Part shown: positions 1-6,072 of the stretch, one piece after another
Layout: every line of letters begins with the position of its first letter
Position numbering within the stretch: position 1 is the stretch's first letter
NCBI GenBank assembly: GCA_003650445.1
Contig: QMQE01000146.1
Span: 1 to 6,411, forward strand
Origin: Acidobacteriota bacterium
GTDB taxonomy: Bacteria; Acidobacteriota; Holophagae; Thermotomaculales; Thermotomaculaceae
Direction: 5' to 3'
Length of the DNA: 6,411 nt
Position numbers and translations under genes: made by a program
The notes under the pieces: model-generated
Database searches by the model: none
What the model saw: the letters and a program-made list of their open reading frames with translations, nothing else
Told to the model about the DNA's origin: nothing

Positions 1-19
1 CTGTAACATCACGTCTCAT
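1..19 (-). CDS. 5' end of an unidentified minus-strand gene (partial)
   Basis: Read on the minus strand, an ATG at 19-17 follows a strong Shine-Dalgarno sequence, GGAGGAG (35-29), with about 9 nt between them. The first codons give MRRDVT before the window ends. Only six residues are visible, so no product can be assigned. The support is the ribosome binding site, its good spacing, and a structured leader just upstream. An alternative ATG at 9-7 in another frame has no comparable ribosome binding site. This gene is separated from the Spy-like gene by a tRNA on the opposite strand and two terminators, so it should have its own promoter; I could not identify one convincingly. Confidence 0.45.
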
Positions 20-40
20 TGAACCGTTCTCCTCCAACCA

Positions 41-73
41 AACTTGCAATAACAAACTCCGTTATTGCAAGTT
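41..73 (-). promoter_or_regulatory. Perfect 13-bp inverted repeat in the leader of the left-edge gene
   Basis: The arms AACTTGCAATAAC (41-53) and GTTATTGCAAGTT (61-73) are perfectly complementary around a 7-nt loop. On the minus strand the structure ends 5 nt before the Shine-Dalgarno sequence of the gene starting at 19. There is no T-tract on either side, so it is not an intrinsic terminator. It could be a repressor operator (a 33-bp dyad) or an RNA hairpin acting on translation or mRNA stability. The layout (long arms, short spacer, right before a start) resembles CIRCE-type operators, but the sequence is not CIRCE. The role is inferred. Confidence 0.6.
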
Positions 74-88
74 CACGCCACCCATCTC

Positions 89-105
89 CCGGGCCAACGG
101 CCCGG
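89..105 (-). promoter_or_regulatory. GC-rich 7-bp hairpin in the same leader
   Basis: The arms CCGGGCC (89-95) and GGCCCGG (99-105) pair perfectly around a 3-nt loop. On the minus strand it lies 15 nt upstream of the 41-73 inverted repeat, giving a leader with two successive stem-loops before the left-edge gene. No T-rich tail follows on either strand, so termination is unlikely. I do not recognise a known riboswitch or leader family. Confidence 0.5.
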
Positions 106-227
106 AATATTGAATGTTAAATTTTGAGTGTTGAGTTGAAAAGATAAGATGAGGGATGAGCACCTGCTCTCTTCACTGTCTCTTTCGGTCAGAGCACTGA
201 ATGCAGAACACTTCTTCATCACCCATC

Positions 228-257
228 AAAATGCGCAGCATAAAGCTGCGCATTTTT
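228..257 (+). terminator. Intrinsic terminator, no visible plus-strand gene upstream
   Basis: A perfect 12-bp stem, AAAATGCGCAGC (228-239) with GCTGCGCATTTT (245-256), encloses a 5-nt ATAAA loop and is followed on the plus strand by a run of five T (253-257). The symmetrical A/T flanks would allow termination in both directions, though the plus direction has the better T-tract. It ends only 3 nt before the tRNA promoter -35 box, so it insulates that promoter. No plus-strand gene is visible in 1-227, so what it terminates is unclear. Confidence 0.75.
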
Positions 258-260
258 CCC

Positions 261-289
261 TTGCTTCAACCGATTGAGATGGATATAAT
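261..289 (+). promoter_or_regulatory. Sigma-70-type promoter of tRNA-Met
   Basis: The -35 box TTGCTT (261-266) and a perfect -10 box TATAAT (284-289) are separated by 17 bp, the optimal spacing. Transcription would begin around 296, leaving only a few nucleotides before the mature tRNA 5' end at 302. A terminator lies directly upstream and another downstream, so the tRNA is a single-gene transcription unit. Confidence 0.85.
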
Positions 290-301
290 GTGTGGGCTTC
301 T

Positions 302-378
302 GGCGGTGTAGCTCAGGCGGTTAGAGCATGCGGCTCATATCCGCAGTGTCCGGGGTTCGAGTCCCTGCACCGCCACCA
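302..378 (+). tRNA. tRNA-Met (CAT anticodon, elongator type)
   Basis: The 77-nt gene folds into a complete cloverleaf. The acceptor stem is GGCGGTG (302-308) with CACCGCC (368-374). The D stem is GCTC/GAGC, and the anticodon stem TGCGG/CCGCA (329-333, 341-345) carries loop CTCATAT with anticodon CAT at 336-338. The T arm is CGGGG-TTCGAGT-CCCTG with one G-T pair. Discriminator A375 is followed by an encoded CCA (376-378). A normal G1-C72 pair and no GGG/CCC anticodon stem rule out the initiator tRNA. The anticodon arm GCGGCTCATA-CCGC looks like elongator Met. A lysidine-modified tRNA-Ile2, which has the same anticodon in DNA, is the alternative and is less likely. Confidence 0.93.
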
Positions 379-407
379 TTTTTTTGTCATTTATAAGAAA
401 ACACGTA

Positions 408-433
408 AAAAACCCGCCAATTGGCGGGTTTTT
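408..433. terminator. Bidirectional intrinsic terminator between tRNA-Met and the Spy-like gene
   Basis: The stem AAAAACCCGCC (408-418) pairs perfectly with GGCGGGTTTTT (423-433) around an AATT loop. Because of the A-run and T-run it has a U-tail in both orientations. It stops the plus-strand tRNA transcript about 30 nt after CCA, and the minus-strand Spy-like transcript about 24 nt after its stop codon. Confidence 0.92.
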
Positions 434-457
434 CCTTACTCATGTGAGGGGGGTTGT

Positions 458-988
458 TTACCAGTTGTTATGCATTCCCATTCCGGGATGGCTGCCCTGC
501 TGCATACCACCGTTCATTCTTCCACCCATTCTGCCGCCACGGCGGCCTTTTCGCATGTTCATGAACTGTTGGCGCTTTTCTTTTGCTATTTCCAGAAGCT
601 TCTGACGCTGATCTTTGGTGAGCAGATCATGGAGTGCCTGAATTTTTGCGGTCATGAATTTTTCTACTTCCACCCGCTTCTGGTCCCGCAGTTTTTCCCG
701 CTCTGCACGAATGGCCTCGGCGTTGAAGTTGTCAGCAACAAATTCGTCCATCATTCTGTCCTGCTGCCCTTTCACGCCCTTAACCTGGTTCTGCCAGTAA
801 GTTTTGACTTCTGTGAGAAGCTGGTCCAGTTTCTGGTTCTGGGTTTCGTTCAATCCCAGTTCGGCTCTGACAGATGCCACGAGGCGAAAGAGCATACCCG
901 CCCGGTTCCGACGATTCTGGGCCGGTGCCGCCATCAGTGTCCCTGCTGTCATCACGATTGCCAATACTGCAACAATTGTCTTTTTCAT
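458..988 (-). CDS. Spy/CpxP-like LTxxQ periplasmic protein with Met/Gly/Arg-rich tail
   Basis: This 176-residue exported protein starts with a signal peptide (MKKTIVAVLAIVMTAG, cleavage near residues 20-24 at AAPA-Q). The mature part is mainly charged, predicted helical. It has two LTxxQ-like motifs, LNETQ (about 46-50) and LTKDQ (about 123-127), the hallmark of the Spy/CpxP family of periplasmic chaperones and stress sensors. The tail (about 147-176) is rich in Gly, Met, Arg, Gln and His, possibly for metal or nucleic-acid/polyanion contact; that is inference. The start at 988 is preferred over an upstream ATG at 1009 because GGGAGG sits 5 nt before it and the signal peptide begins there. 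It is transcribed alone, with its own terminator at 408-433. Family members act in envelope-stress responses; the exact function here is unknown. Confidence 0.85.
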   Translation of the reverse strand: MKKTIVAVLAIVMTAGTLMAAPAQNRRNRAGMLFRLVASVRAELGLNETQNQKLDQLLTEVKTYWQNQVKGVKGQQDRMMDEFVADNFNAEAIRAEREKLRDQKRVEVEKFMTAKIQALHDLLTKDQRQKLLEIAKEKRQQFMNMRKGRRGGRMGGRMNGGMQQGSHPGMGMHNNW

Positions 989-1030
989 CCTTTCCTCCCT
1001 GTTGGCCATCCTGCTGGCCTTGTGTTTACG

Positions 1031-1058
1031 TGTATAAGATACGGAACGAGTATGTCAG
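1031..1058 (-). promoter_or_regulatory. Possible promoter of the Spy-like gene
   Basis: On the minus strand, CTGACA (1058-1053) matches the -35 consensus at five of six positions and TATACA (1036-1031) is a moderate -10 box, with a 16-bp spacer. It lies about 45 bp before the start codon at 988 and just downstream of a tandem repeat that could be an activator site. The boxes are imperfect, which would fit a regulated promoter. Confidence 0.4.
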
Positions 1059-1070
1059 AATAGTTTCCGC

Positions 1071-1094
1071 TTTGTAACGGTTTGTAACGGTAAA
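1071..1094. promoter_or_regulatory. Tandem 10-bp repeat resembling a CpxR-type box
   Basis: TTTGTAACGG occurs twice in tandem (1071-1080, 1081-1090), placing GTAAC at 1074-1078 and 1084-1088, followed by a third GTAAA at 1090-1094. GTAAC-N5-GTAAC has the same 10-bp period as the enterobacterial CpxR site GTAAA-N5-GTAAA, matching four of five bases in each half. It lies just upstream of the proposed -35 box of the Spy-like gene, where an OmpR-family response regulator would bind. The function is inferred; no regulator gene lies in the window. Confidence 0.4.
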
Positions 1095-1175
1095 TGCGGT
1101 GCCGCGTTGGCGTTAGGCGTGGGTGACAGAGGAGTAAATCAGGGGATTGGCCCTTCCCCGCACTTCAAGAACCAG

Positions 1176-1197
1176 CCACGGGTCCGACAGGACGCTC
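1176..1197. repeat. Copy 1 of a 22-bp GGTCCGACAGG direct repeat
   Basis: The 22-bp unit begins CCACGGGTCCGACAGG and ends GACGCTC overall. It recurs at 1308-1329 in the same orientation with a single mismatch (C to T in the ACGCTC part). The two copies start 132 bp apart. Confidence 0.85.
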
Positions 1198-1218
1198 ACT
1201 GAAGAAAAGTAAAGATAA

Positions 1219-1236
1219 GGCTGAGGCTAAGGTTGA
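1219..1236 (+). repeat. Three tandem GGYTRA hexamers
   Basis: GGCTGA, GGCTAA and GGTTGA follow one another without a gap, in a longer AAGG-rich context. This is degenerate simple-sequence DNA; no function is evident. Confidence 0.6.
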
Positions 1237-1307
1237 GTAACAAAGAGAGGGGAAAAATTTCTTATCCAAATCTTTTCCGGAACCAACCACTATTCACAAT
1301 TCACTGT

Positions 1308-1329
1308 CCACGGGTCCGACAGGATGCTC
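1308..1329. repeat. Copy 2 of the 22-bp direct repeat, abutting the ftsZ stop
   Basis: This copy differs from 1176-1197 at one base and ends 1 bp before the ftsZ stop codon (1333-1331). In the minus-strand transcript it forms the first 3'-UTR bases after ftsZ. Together with the base pairs just outside it, CTGTC and GACAG can form a short 5-bp stem, too weak to call a terminator. Confidence 0.85.
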
Positions 1330-1330
1330 C

Positions 1331-2650
1331 TTAGTTGTTATTTTTCAAATTGCCGGTCTGGACTGCCTTTCTCAGAAATGCAGGGATTTTTCGTACTTTG
1401 TCGAGGTTGTCGGAGTCCAGAGCTGCCGCTGAAGGGGTCCGGACAATTTCTTTGTACTCGTCAGTCTGTAGTAATCGGGTGACAATTCCGGAGCAGGGAT
1501 GGCCTTTGTCTACGCCCTCAGGCGCTTCCGGTTCAATTCTCTTAGTTGGCATAAGGTCTTCTGATGTGATTTCAGGAACGCTACCGGAAATGGGCCTTTT
1601 TTCAAGGTATGCGTCGCGCATTGATTTTGCCCGTTTCATGTCGAGGGGGCCCTGCCCTTCGATTTTTCCGTAGTCAAAGCCCGTGGCAATGATGGTCACG
1701 CGAAGTTTGTCTCCGATTTTTTCCTCTTCAACCGTGCCTTTAATCATGTGTACATGTTCGCCCAGTTCGTTGTTCAGGGTCTGGAGCAGCAGGCGATTTT
1801 CTCCAACTGTTAATTGCTGGTCACCGACGCCGGCGGTTACGTTTACAATGACGCCCCTGGATTCCATCAGGGAGAAGTTATCCAGAAGGGGAGACTGCAG
1901 GGCAGCGGTCAGGGCTTCCCGTGCCCGATCAACACCGGATGCTTCTCCCAGTCCCATTAAGGCAAATCCTTTGAATCCGAAGATGGTACGCATGTCGGCG
2001 AAGTCGACGTTCTCAGTGCCGGTGACAAAGACGATGTCCACGATTCCCCGCAGGGCGTTTTTCAAGATGGTGTCAATTTCTTCGTACGCCATTTTCCAGG
2101 GGGTGTCATCAGGCAGAATATCGAAGATTTTGTCATTTTTGATTGTGATCATGGAGTCAACATGGTCGATGAGTTGACTGTAGCCTTCTACGAAGTTTCG
2201 GAATCGGACGTTTTTTTCAAATTCGAAGGGCTGGGTTACGATTGCAACTGTCAGAATTCCCAGTTCACTGGCCAGCCGTGCAATAACAGGGGCAGCACCC
2301 GTCCCTGTTCCGCCACCGAGTCCGGCAGTGATGAATACCATGTGCGCTCCTTCAATGGCAGACCGCAGTTTGTCCATGTCTTCTATGGCAGAACGCTCTC
2401 CCATTTTAGGATCAGAACCGGCGCCGAGTCCCTCAGTCAATCTTTCGCCGATCTGAATTTTCATCGGTGCATGGGAATGAATAAGGGATTGAAGGTCGGT
2501 ATTGACCGCGATGAATTCCACATGTTTAAGGTCGGATTCAATCATGCGGTTTACTGCATTGCATCCAGCACCGCCCACACCAAATACTTTGATTATGGGT
2601 CGTGCCATTTTGTTTTCTTCAATCAGAATGGCGCTGTCTCTAATTGGCAT
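1331..2650 (-). CDS. ftsZ: Cell division protein FtsZ
   Basis: FtsZ is the tubulin-like GTPase that polymerises into the division ring. The 439-residue protein has the nucleotide-binding GVGGAGCNAVN near 24-34, the tubulin signature GGGTGTGAAP at 112-121, and the catalytic T7-loop NVDFADM at 214-220, whose Asp residues complete the GTPase site of the next subunit. A variable linker of about 80 residues (335-418) leads to the conserved C-terminal peptide KIPAFLRK (421-428), which contacts FtsA. All key residues are present. The start at 2650 is chosen because AAGGGG lies 6 nt upstream and the gene then begins 2 nt after ftsA. An internal Met at residue 15 (2608) has only a poor ribosome binding site and would leave an unusually short N-terminus. 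It is the last gene of the murC-ftsQ-ftsA-ftsZ unit. Confidence 0.98.
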   Translation of the reverse strand: MPIRDSAILIEENKMARPIIKVFGVGGAGCNAVNRMIESDLKHVEFIAVNTDLQSLIHSHAPMKIQIGERLTEGLGAGSDPKMGERSAIEDMDKLRSAIEGAHMVFITAGLGGGTGTGAAPVIARLASELGILTVAIVTQPFEFEKNVRFRNFVEGYSQLIDHVDSMITIKNDKIFDILPDDTPWKMAYEEIDTILKNALRGIVDIVFVTGTENVDFADMRTIFGFKGFALMGLGEASGVDRAREALTAALQSPLLDNFSLMESRGVIVNVTAGVGDQQLTVGENRLLLQTLNNELGEHVHMIKGTVEEEKIGDKLRVTIIATGFDYGKIEGQGPLDMKRAKSMRDAYLEKRPISGSVPEITSEDLMPTKRIEPEAPEGVDKGHPCSGIVTRLLQTDEYKEIVRTPSAAALDSDNLDKVRKIPAFLRKAVQTGNLKNNN

Positions 2651-2652
2651 TC

Positions 2653-3915
2653 TTAACCCCTTTTGAATTTTCCAAAGATTCCCTGGATCATGCCTCGAAT
2701 CCTTCCACCCCCATTTTCATAGGAACGAAATATTTTGGACCGTTCATCTCCCAGGTAATAATAATTGGCCAGCCCGTAGGCGGTTACAAATTCCGGTACG
2801 TTTATTTCCGCCATCATATCGTCCCCGGTAATCCAGGGAGTCGCGACGCTGACGGGTTTTCCGAAACGCCGGCGGCAAAGTTCTGTGATTCCGGCAAATC
2901 TTGCCGTTCCGCCGGAGAGTATAACTTCGTCCACTTCATCGAGAAGGCCATTCTTTTCAATGTCTTTGGCAACTTCATCGAATATCTCGTAGAGGCGGTC
3001 CACCATTACGGTGACAAATTGTTCCCGCGTAAGGGCGGCTTCGGCCATGCCTGAAGCGCCCTGCAGGACGATTTCCTCGTCAGGTTTATCAATTCTCAGT
3101 TTGTTGTAGCGCTTTTTCAGCATATCCACGGCGTTCAGCGTGTTGTAGCTGCTGGGCACCATGTAGGCCACCAGAAGGTCAGATGTGACCAGCTTTCCCC
3201 CGGCCGGCACGGATCCCATGTAAATGACGGAACCGTTCTGGTAAACGGAGAATGTTGTGAGAGAGGCGCCCATGTCAATATGGACACAGCCTTTTTCCCT
3301 GGCGTATCTGGATACTGCTACTGTACCGCTTGCGATGGGGTTCAGAAAGATGTCTTCACAGAAAAAGCCGGCCTTTTCAATACACTTTCTGGTCACCATG
3401 ACGGAAGAGGATGGCGCGGAACAGATAAGAAGGTTCACGTCCAGTCGGCTCGCAGGCATGTCCAGGGGATTCTGAACCCGCTTTGCGTTGTCTATGATGT
3501 AGTCTTCAACAAGAATGTCAATGATTTCGTGGTCACCCGGATACCGGATGTTCTGAGCGGTTTCAATTGCCTGATGAATGTGTTCACGGGTGACCTGCCC
3601 CGGAACGCCCCTGTCGCTGGGAATGGAGATCGGGCCGGTAGAGTGATACTGGTTTATGTCTGTTACCGGCAGTCCGCAAACGACGCAGGAACTGGAAACA
3701 CCGGCAATGTTGCAGGCCTCATGAATGACTGTACTCAGGCTCAACGCGAGGGAATTTACATCGGTAATCCGGCCGTTTTTGTCTATGTAGAGGGATTCGC
3801 CCTTATGATAGCCCCGAACTGTCGTCTTTCCTGTGTCGTCATCAAACCCGCATACCAATGCCTTGATTTCACTGGAACCCAAATCCACTGCCACAATGGT
3901 GTTACGGTCTGCCAT
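2653..3915 (-). CDS. ftsA: Cell division protein FtsA
   Basis: FtsA is an actin-like ATPase that anchors FtsZ filaments to the inner membrane and recruits later division proteins. The 420-residue length is typical. The ATP-binding elements are visible: phosphate-1 VAVDLGSSEIKAL (8-20), phosphate-2 HIDMGASLTTFSVY (212-225) and the adenosine motif ILSGGTARFAG (332-342). The FtsA-specific 1C subdomain falls at roughly 84-165. The C-terminus RIRGMIQGIFGKFKRG (405-420) is a basic amphipathic helix of the membrane-targeting kind. AAGGAG (3927-3922), overlapping the ftsQ stop codon, sits 6 nt before the ATG. ftsZ follows after 2 nt, so translation of the pair is likely coupled. Confidence 0.97.
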   Translation of the reverse strand: MADRNTIVAVDLGSSEIKALVCGFDDDTGKTTVRGYHKGESLYIDKNGRITDVNSLALSLSTVIHEACNIAGVSSSCVVCGLPVTDINQYHSTGPISIPSDRGVPGQVTREHIHQAIETAQNIRYPGDHEIIDILVEDYIIDNAKRVQNPLDMPASRLDVNLLICSAPSSSVMVTRKCIEKAGFFCEDIFLNPIASGTVAVSRYAREKGCVHIDMGASLTTFSVYQNGSVIYMGSVPAGGKLVTSDLLVAYMVPSSYNTLNAVDMLKKRYNKLRIDKPDEEIVLQGASGMAEAALTREQFVTVMVDRLYEIFDEVAKDIEKNGLLDEVDEVILSGGTARFAGITELCRRRFGKPVSVATPWITGDDMMAEINVPEFVTAYGLANYYYLGDERSKIFRSYENGGGRIRGMIQGIFGKFKRG

Positions 3916-3925
3916 TCACCACTCC

Positions 3926-4699
3926 TTATTCTGGTTTTACCACAATTTCATGACGAAATGATAAATCAATATAATCAACATTATCATACCGTGATTTGAT
4001 AAATTTCTCTACCCTTAAAAATTGTCTCACATTTTTAAAAGAACCAAAGGGGTCAACGTAAATTTTCCATGGTGTGTCTCTGAGGAAACAGACCCACTTC
4101 TCATTGGCTTTCCGGGCGACAAGCTCAGACAGCCGTGTATAGAAAACCCCATCATCCAGCGTACGCATTTTTTCAAGTTTTCCCACAATGAACGGCAATT
4201 CTTTTTCATCACAGTCTATGATGGGAAAATTCCGATAGGAAAAAGCGGGTGTGAAGGCAGCAATCCGGCTCCCGCTGGCATCCACAATCCAGACATCCCC
4301 TTTTACGGTTCGATAGAGTGCCACCGGCTGTTTTTCCTGAACCACGATGGTTACCCGGCTGCCGGGCAGTGCCCGGACCAGCGCTGAATCCACCCAGGGG
4401 ATGGCTTCGGCGGTTTTCTCAATGTCCTTTTTGTTCATTTCCCAATATGACTTGCCGAGATAAGGGGCGAGGGCTTCCTGTAATTCGGCCGGATTGTTAT
4501 AGTACACGTTCTGAATCTGAAACTCACGCACCCTGAAGATGTCGGTGAAGTAATATTTCAAAGGAGGAAATATCCAGGCTGCGAGTATGCCCAGCACCAC
4601 CACCCCAGAAAAGTACAGAACTATACGGCCCCCGTATTTTTTCAGCACGCGCTGTAACCGCATTTTGAACCGTATGCTGCCGGGGCTTTTTCTTGTCAC
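3926..4699 (-). CDS. ftsQ: Cell division protein FtsQ
   Basis: FtsQ is a bitopic membrane protein that links early division proteins to FtsB, FtsL and the septal synthase. The 257-residue protein has a basic cytoplasmic tail (1-23), one transmembrane segment (about 25-44, RIVLYFSGVVVLGILAAWIF), a POTRA-like domain beginning FRVREFQIQNV (55-65), and the conserved PGSRVTIVVQEKQPVA stretch (112-127) that closes it. A beta domain ending YIDLSFRHEIVVKPE follows. The start is GTG at 4699, overlapping the murC stop as GTGA, with GGAG/GAGGGGG about 10 nt upstream; Met13 is a weaker alternative start. FtsQ diverges fast, so the assignment rests on topology, the POTRA pattern and its place between murC and ftsA. 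Confidence 0.92.
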   Translation of the reverse strand: MTRKSPGSIRFKMRLQRVLKKYGGRIVLYFSGVVVLGILAAWIFPPLKYYFTDIFRVREFQIQNVYYNNPAELQEALAPYLGKSYWEMNKKDIEKTAEAIPWVDSALVRALPGSRVTIVVQEKQPVALYRTVKGDVWIVDASGSRIAAFTPAFSYRNFPIIDCDEKELPFIVGKLEKMRTLDDGVFYTRLSELVARKANEKWVCFLRDTPWKIYVDPFGSFKNVRQFLRVEKFIKSRYDNVDYIDLSFRHEIVVKPE

Positions 4700-6072
4700 T
4701 TCTTAGCTTCCCCCTCTCCAAAAGACCTTGCCACCCCGTCAATAGTGCCGGCTCCGAGAAAAACCACAAGGTCTCCCTCTTTTACTTCGCCCTTCAGGTT
4801 TTCAAAAAGAAATTTGGCGTCGGGCGCAAGGGCAACGTCACTGTGGCCGGATTTTCTGATTCCTTCAACCAGCGCATCGCTGGAAATCCCGTCAATGGGG
4901 TTTTCTCCCGCAGGATAAATCGGAAGCAGCCGGAGAATATCTGACTGGTGAAAAGAAATGAGAAAGTTATCAAACTGGTTCCGGGTGCGTGTGTAGCGAT
5001 GGGGTTGAAATGCGCAGATAATCCGGTTTGGGCGGTAGAACTCGCGTAAAGCACCAAGGGTTTTTTCGATTTCAACCGGATGATGGGCATAGTCTGAAAT
5101 AACACGGCATCCCTTAAATTCGCCAACCGTTTCCGAACGGCGTTTTGTGCCCTGATAAGCCGCAAGTCCCGTTTGTATCGCATCTACATCCATTTCCATT
5201 TCCCGGGCCAGTGCGATGACAGAGAGGGCGTTCAGAATGTTGTGCTGTCCAGGGACTTTCAGGACAAAATCGCCCAGGATTTCTCCATTTTCCCTGACAG
5301 AAAATTCGTAACCTCTGGCAGTAACACGAATACCTTCGGCCCTGTAGTCACAGTGTGCCGAAAAACCGTAGGTAACCACCCTTCTGCGAATGTTCGGAAT
5401 AATGGATTTAATCCGGCTGTCTTCGAGACAGACGATAGCTGCCCCGAAAAATGGAACTTTGTTGGCAAATTCGGTAAAACTTTCTTTCAGGTTATCCATT
5501 GTTTTGTAATAGTTCATATGGTCTTCATCAATGTTGGTAATGATGCAGTAAATGGGACTCAACCTGAGAAAGGAACCATCCGATTCATCCGCTTCCGCCA
5601 CAAGATATTTGGAGGTTCCCAGCCTGGCGTTGGAGCCATAGGCGGAAAATATACCCCCGATAATGACGGTGGGGTCCAAGCCACCGTGGGAAAGCACCGA
5701 TGCGGCAATGGATGTTGTAGTCGTTTTTCCGTGGGTACCGGAAATGGCGATTCCGGCTTTCATTCGCATCAGCTCTGCCAGCATCTCTCCCCTGGGTATT
5801 ACGGGGATATTGCGGGTTTCCGCTTCCTGCCATTCCGGATTCTCCCGATGGATGGCAGTGGACACAACAACAGCGTCTGCATCCTCAACATTTGCCGAAC
5901 TGTGCCCGTACTTCACTGTTATTCCTAGGGATTCCAATCTTATTGTATAGTCACTGTGGCTCAGGTCGGATCCGGTCACGTGAAAGCCAAGGTTGTGTAA
6001 TACCTCAGCAATACCGCTCATACCGGTACCACCGATACCGACAAAGTGAATGGTCTTAAACCGTCCAAACAT
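4696..6072 (-). CDS. murC: UDP-N-acetylmuramate--L-alanine ligase MurC
   Basis: MurC is a cytoplasmic Mur ligase that uses ATP to add L-alanine to UDP-N-acetylmuramate, the first step of the peptidoglycan stem peptide. The 458 residues show all three domains. An N-terminal Rossmann-like UDP-binding domain carries GIGGTGMSG (12-20). The central ATPase carries P-loop GTHGKTTTT (112-120), EADESDGSF (160-168) and TNIDEDHM (179-186). The C-terminal domain carries GQHNILNA (275-282), DYAHHP (327-332), QPHRYTR (356-362) and LGAGTI (439-444). The start at 6072 has AAGGAG 7 nt upstream, and the conserved FVGIGG follows at the usual distance. It overlaps ftsQ by the GTGA junction. Neither murB nor ddl lies between them. 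Confidence 0.98.
   Translation of the reverse strand: MFGRFKTIHFVGIGGTGMSGIAEVLHNLGFHVTGSDLSHSDYTIRLESLGITVKYGHSSANVEDADAVVVSTAIHRENPEWQEAETRNIPVIPRGEMLAELMRMKAGIAISGTHGKTTTTSIAASVLSHGGLDPTVIIGGIFSAYGSNARLGTSKYLVAEADESDGSFLRLSPIYCIITNIDEDHMNYYKTMDNLKESFTEFANKVPFFGAAIVCLEDSRIKSIIPNIRRRVVTYGFSAHCDYRAEGIRVTARGYEFSVRENGEILGDFVLKVPGQHNILNALSVIALAREMEMDVDAIQTGLAAYQGTKRRSETVGEFKGCRVISDYAHHPVEIEKTLGALREFYRPNRIICAFQPHRYTRTRNQFDNFLISFHQSDILRLLPIYPAGENPIDGISSDALVEGIRKSGHSDVALAPDAKFLFENLKGEVKEGDLVVFLGAGTIDGVARSFGEGEAKK

Larger units (their letters stand above)
989..1330. other. 342-bp non-coding gap between ftsZ and the Spy-like gene
   Basis: No credible gene is seen on either strand. Next to the Spy-like gene are its ribosome binding site, a candidate promoter and the tandem TTTGTAACGG repeat. 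The middle and ftsZ-proximal parts hold short repeats: a duplicated 22-bp GGTCCGACAGG element, a GGYTRA hexamer run and AATTCAC-type simple sequence. I found no convincing intrinsic terminator after ftsZ. A weak stem GGGGA/TCCCC with no T-tract lies near 1143-1160. Confidence 0.7.

Noticed and set aside
989..1009. Upstream ATG extending the Spy-like protein by seven residues
   Set aside because: It would bury the Shine-Dalgarno sequence in the coding region and put MANREER before a standard MKK signal peptide.
290..1063. Long plus-strand open frame of 257 codons
   Set aside because: It reads through the tRNA and the terminator and lies antisense to the Spy-like gene. The protein is compositionally odd and has no ribosome binding site.
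1140..1165. Possible ftsZ terminator GGGGA/TCCCC
   Set aside because: The stem is only 5 bp and no T-tract follows on the minus strand.
3280..3999. 239-codon plus-strand frame opposite ftsA
   Set aside because: It is the antisense shadow of a clearly conserved gene. Its sequence is Cys/His-rich and shows no motif.
5173..5928. 251-codon plus-strand frame opposite murC
   Set aside because: It is the antisense shadow of MurC, which has all its motifs intact.
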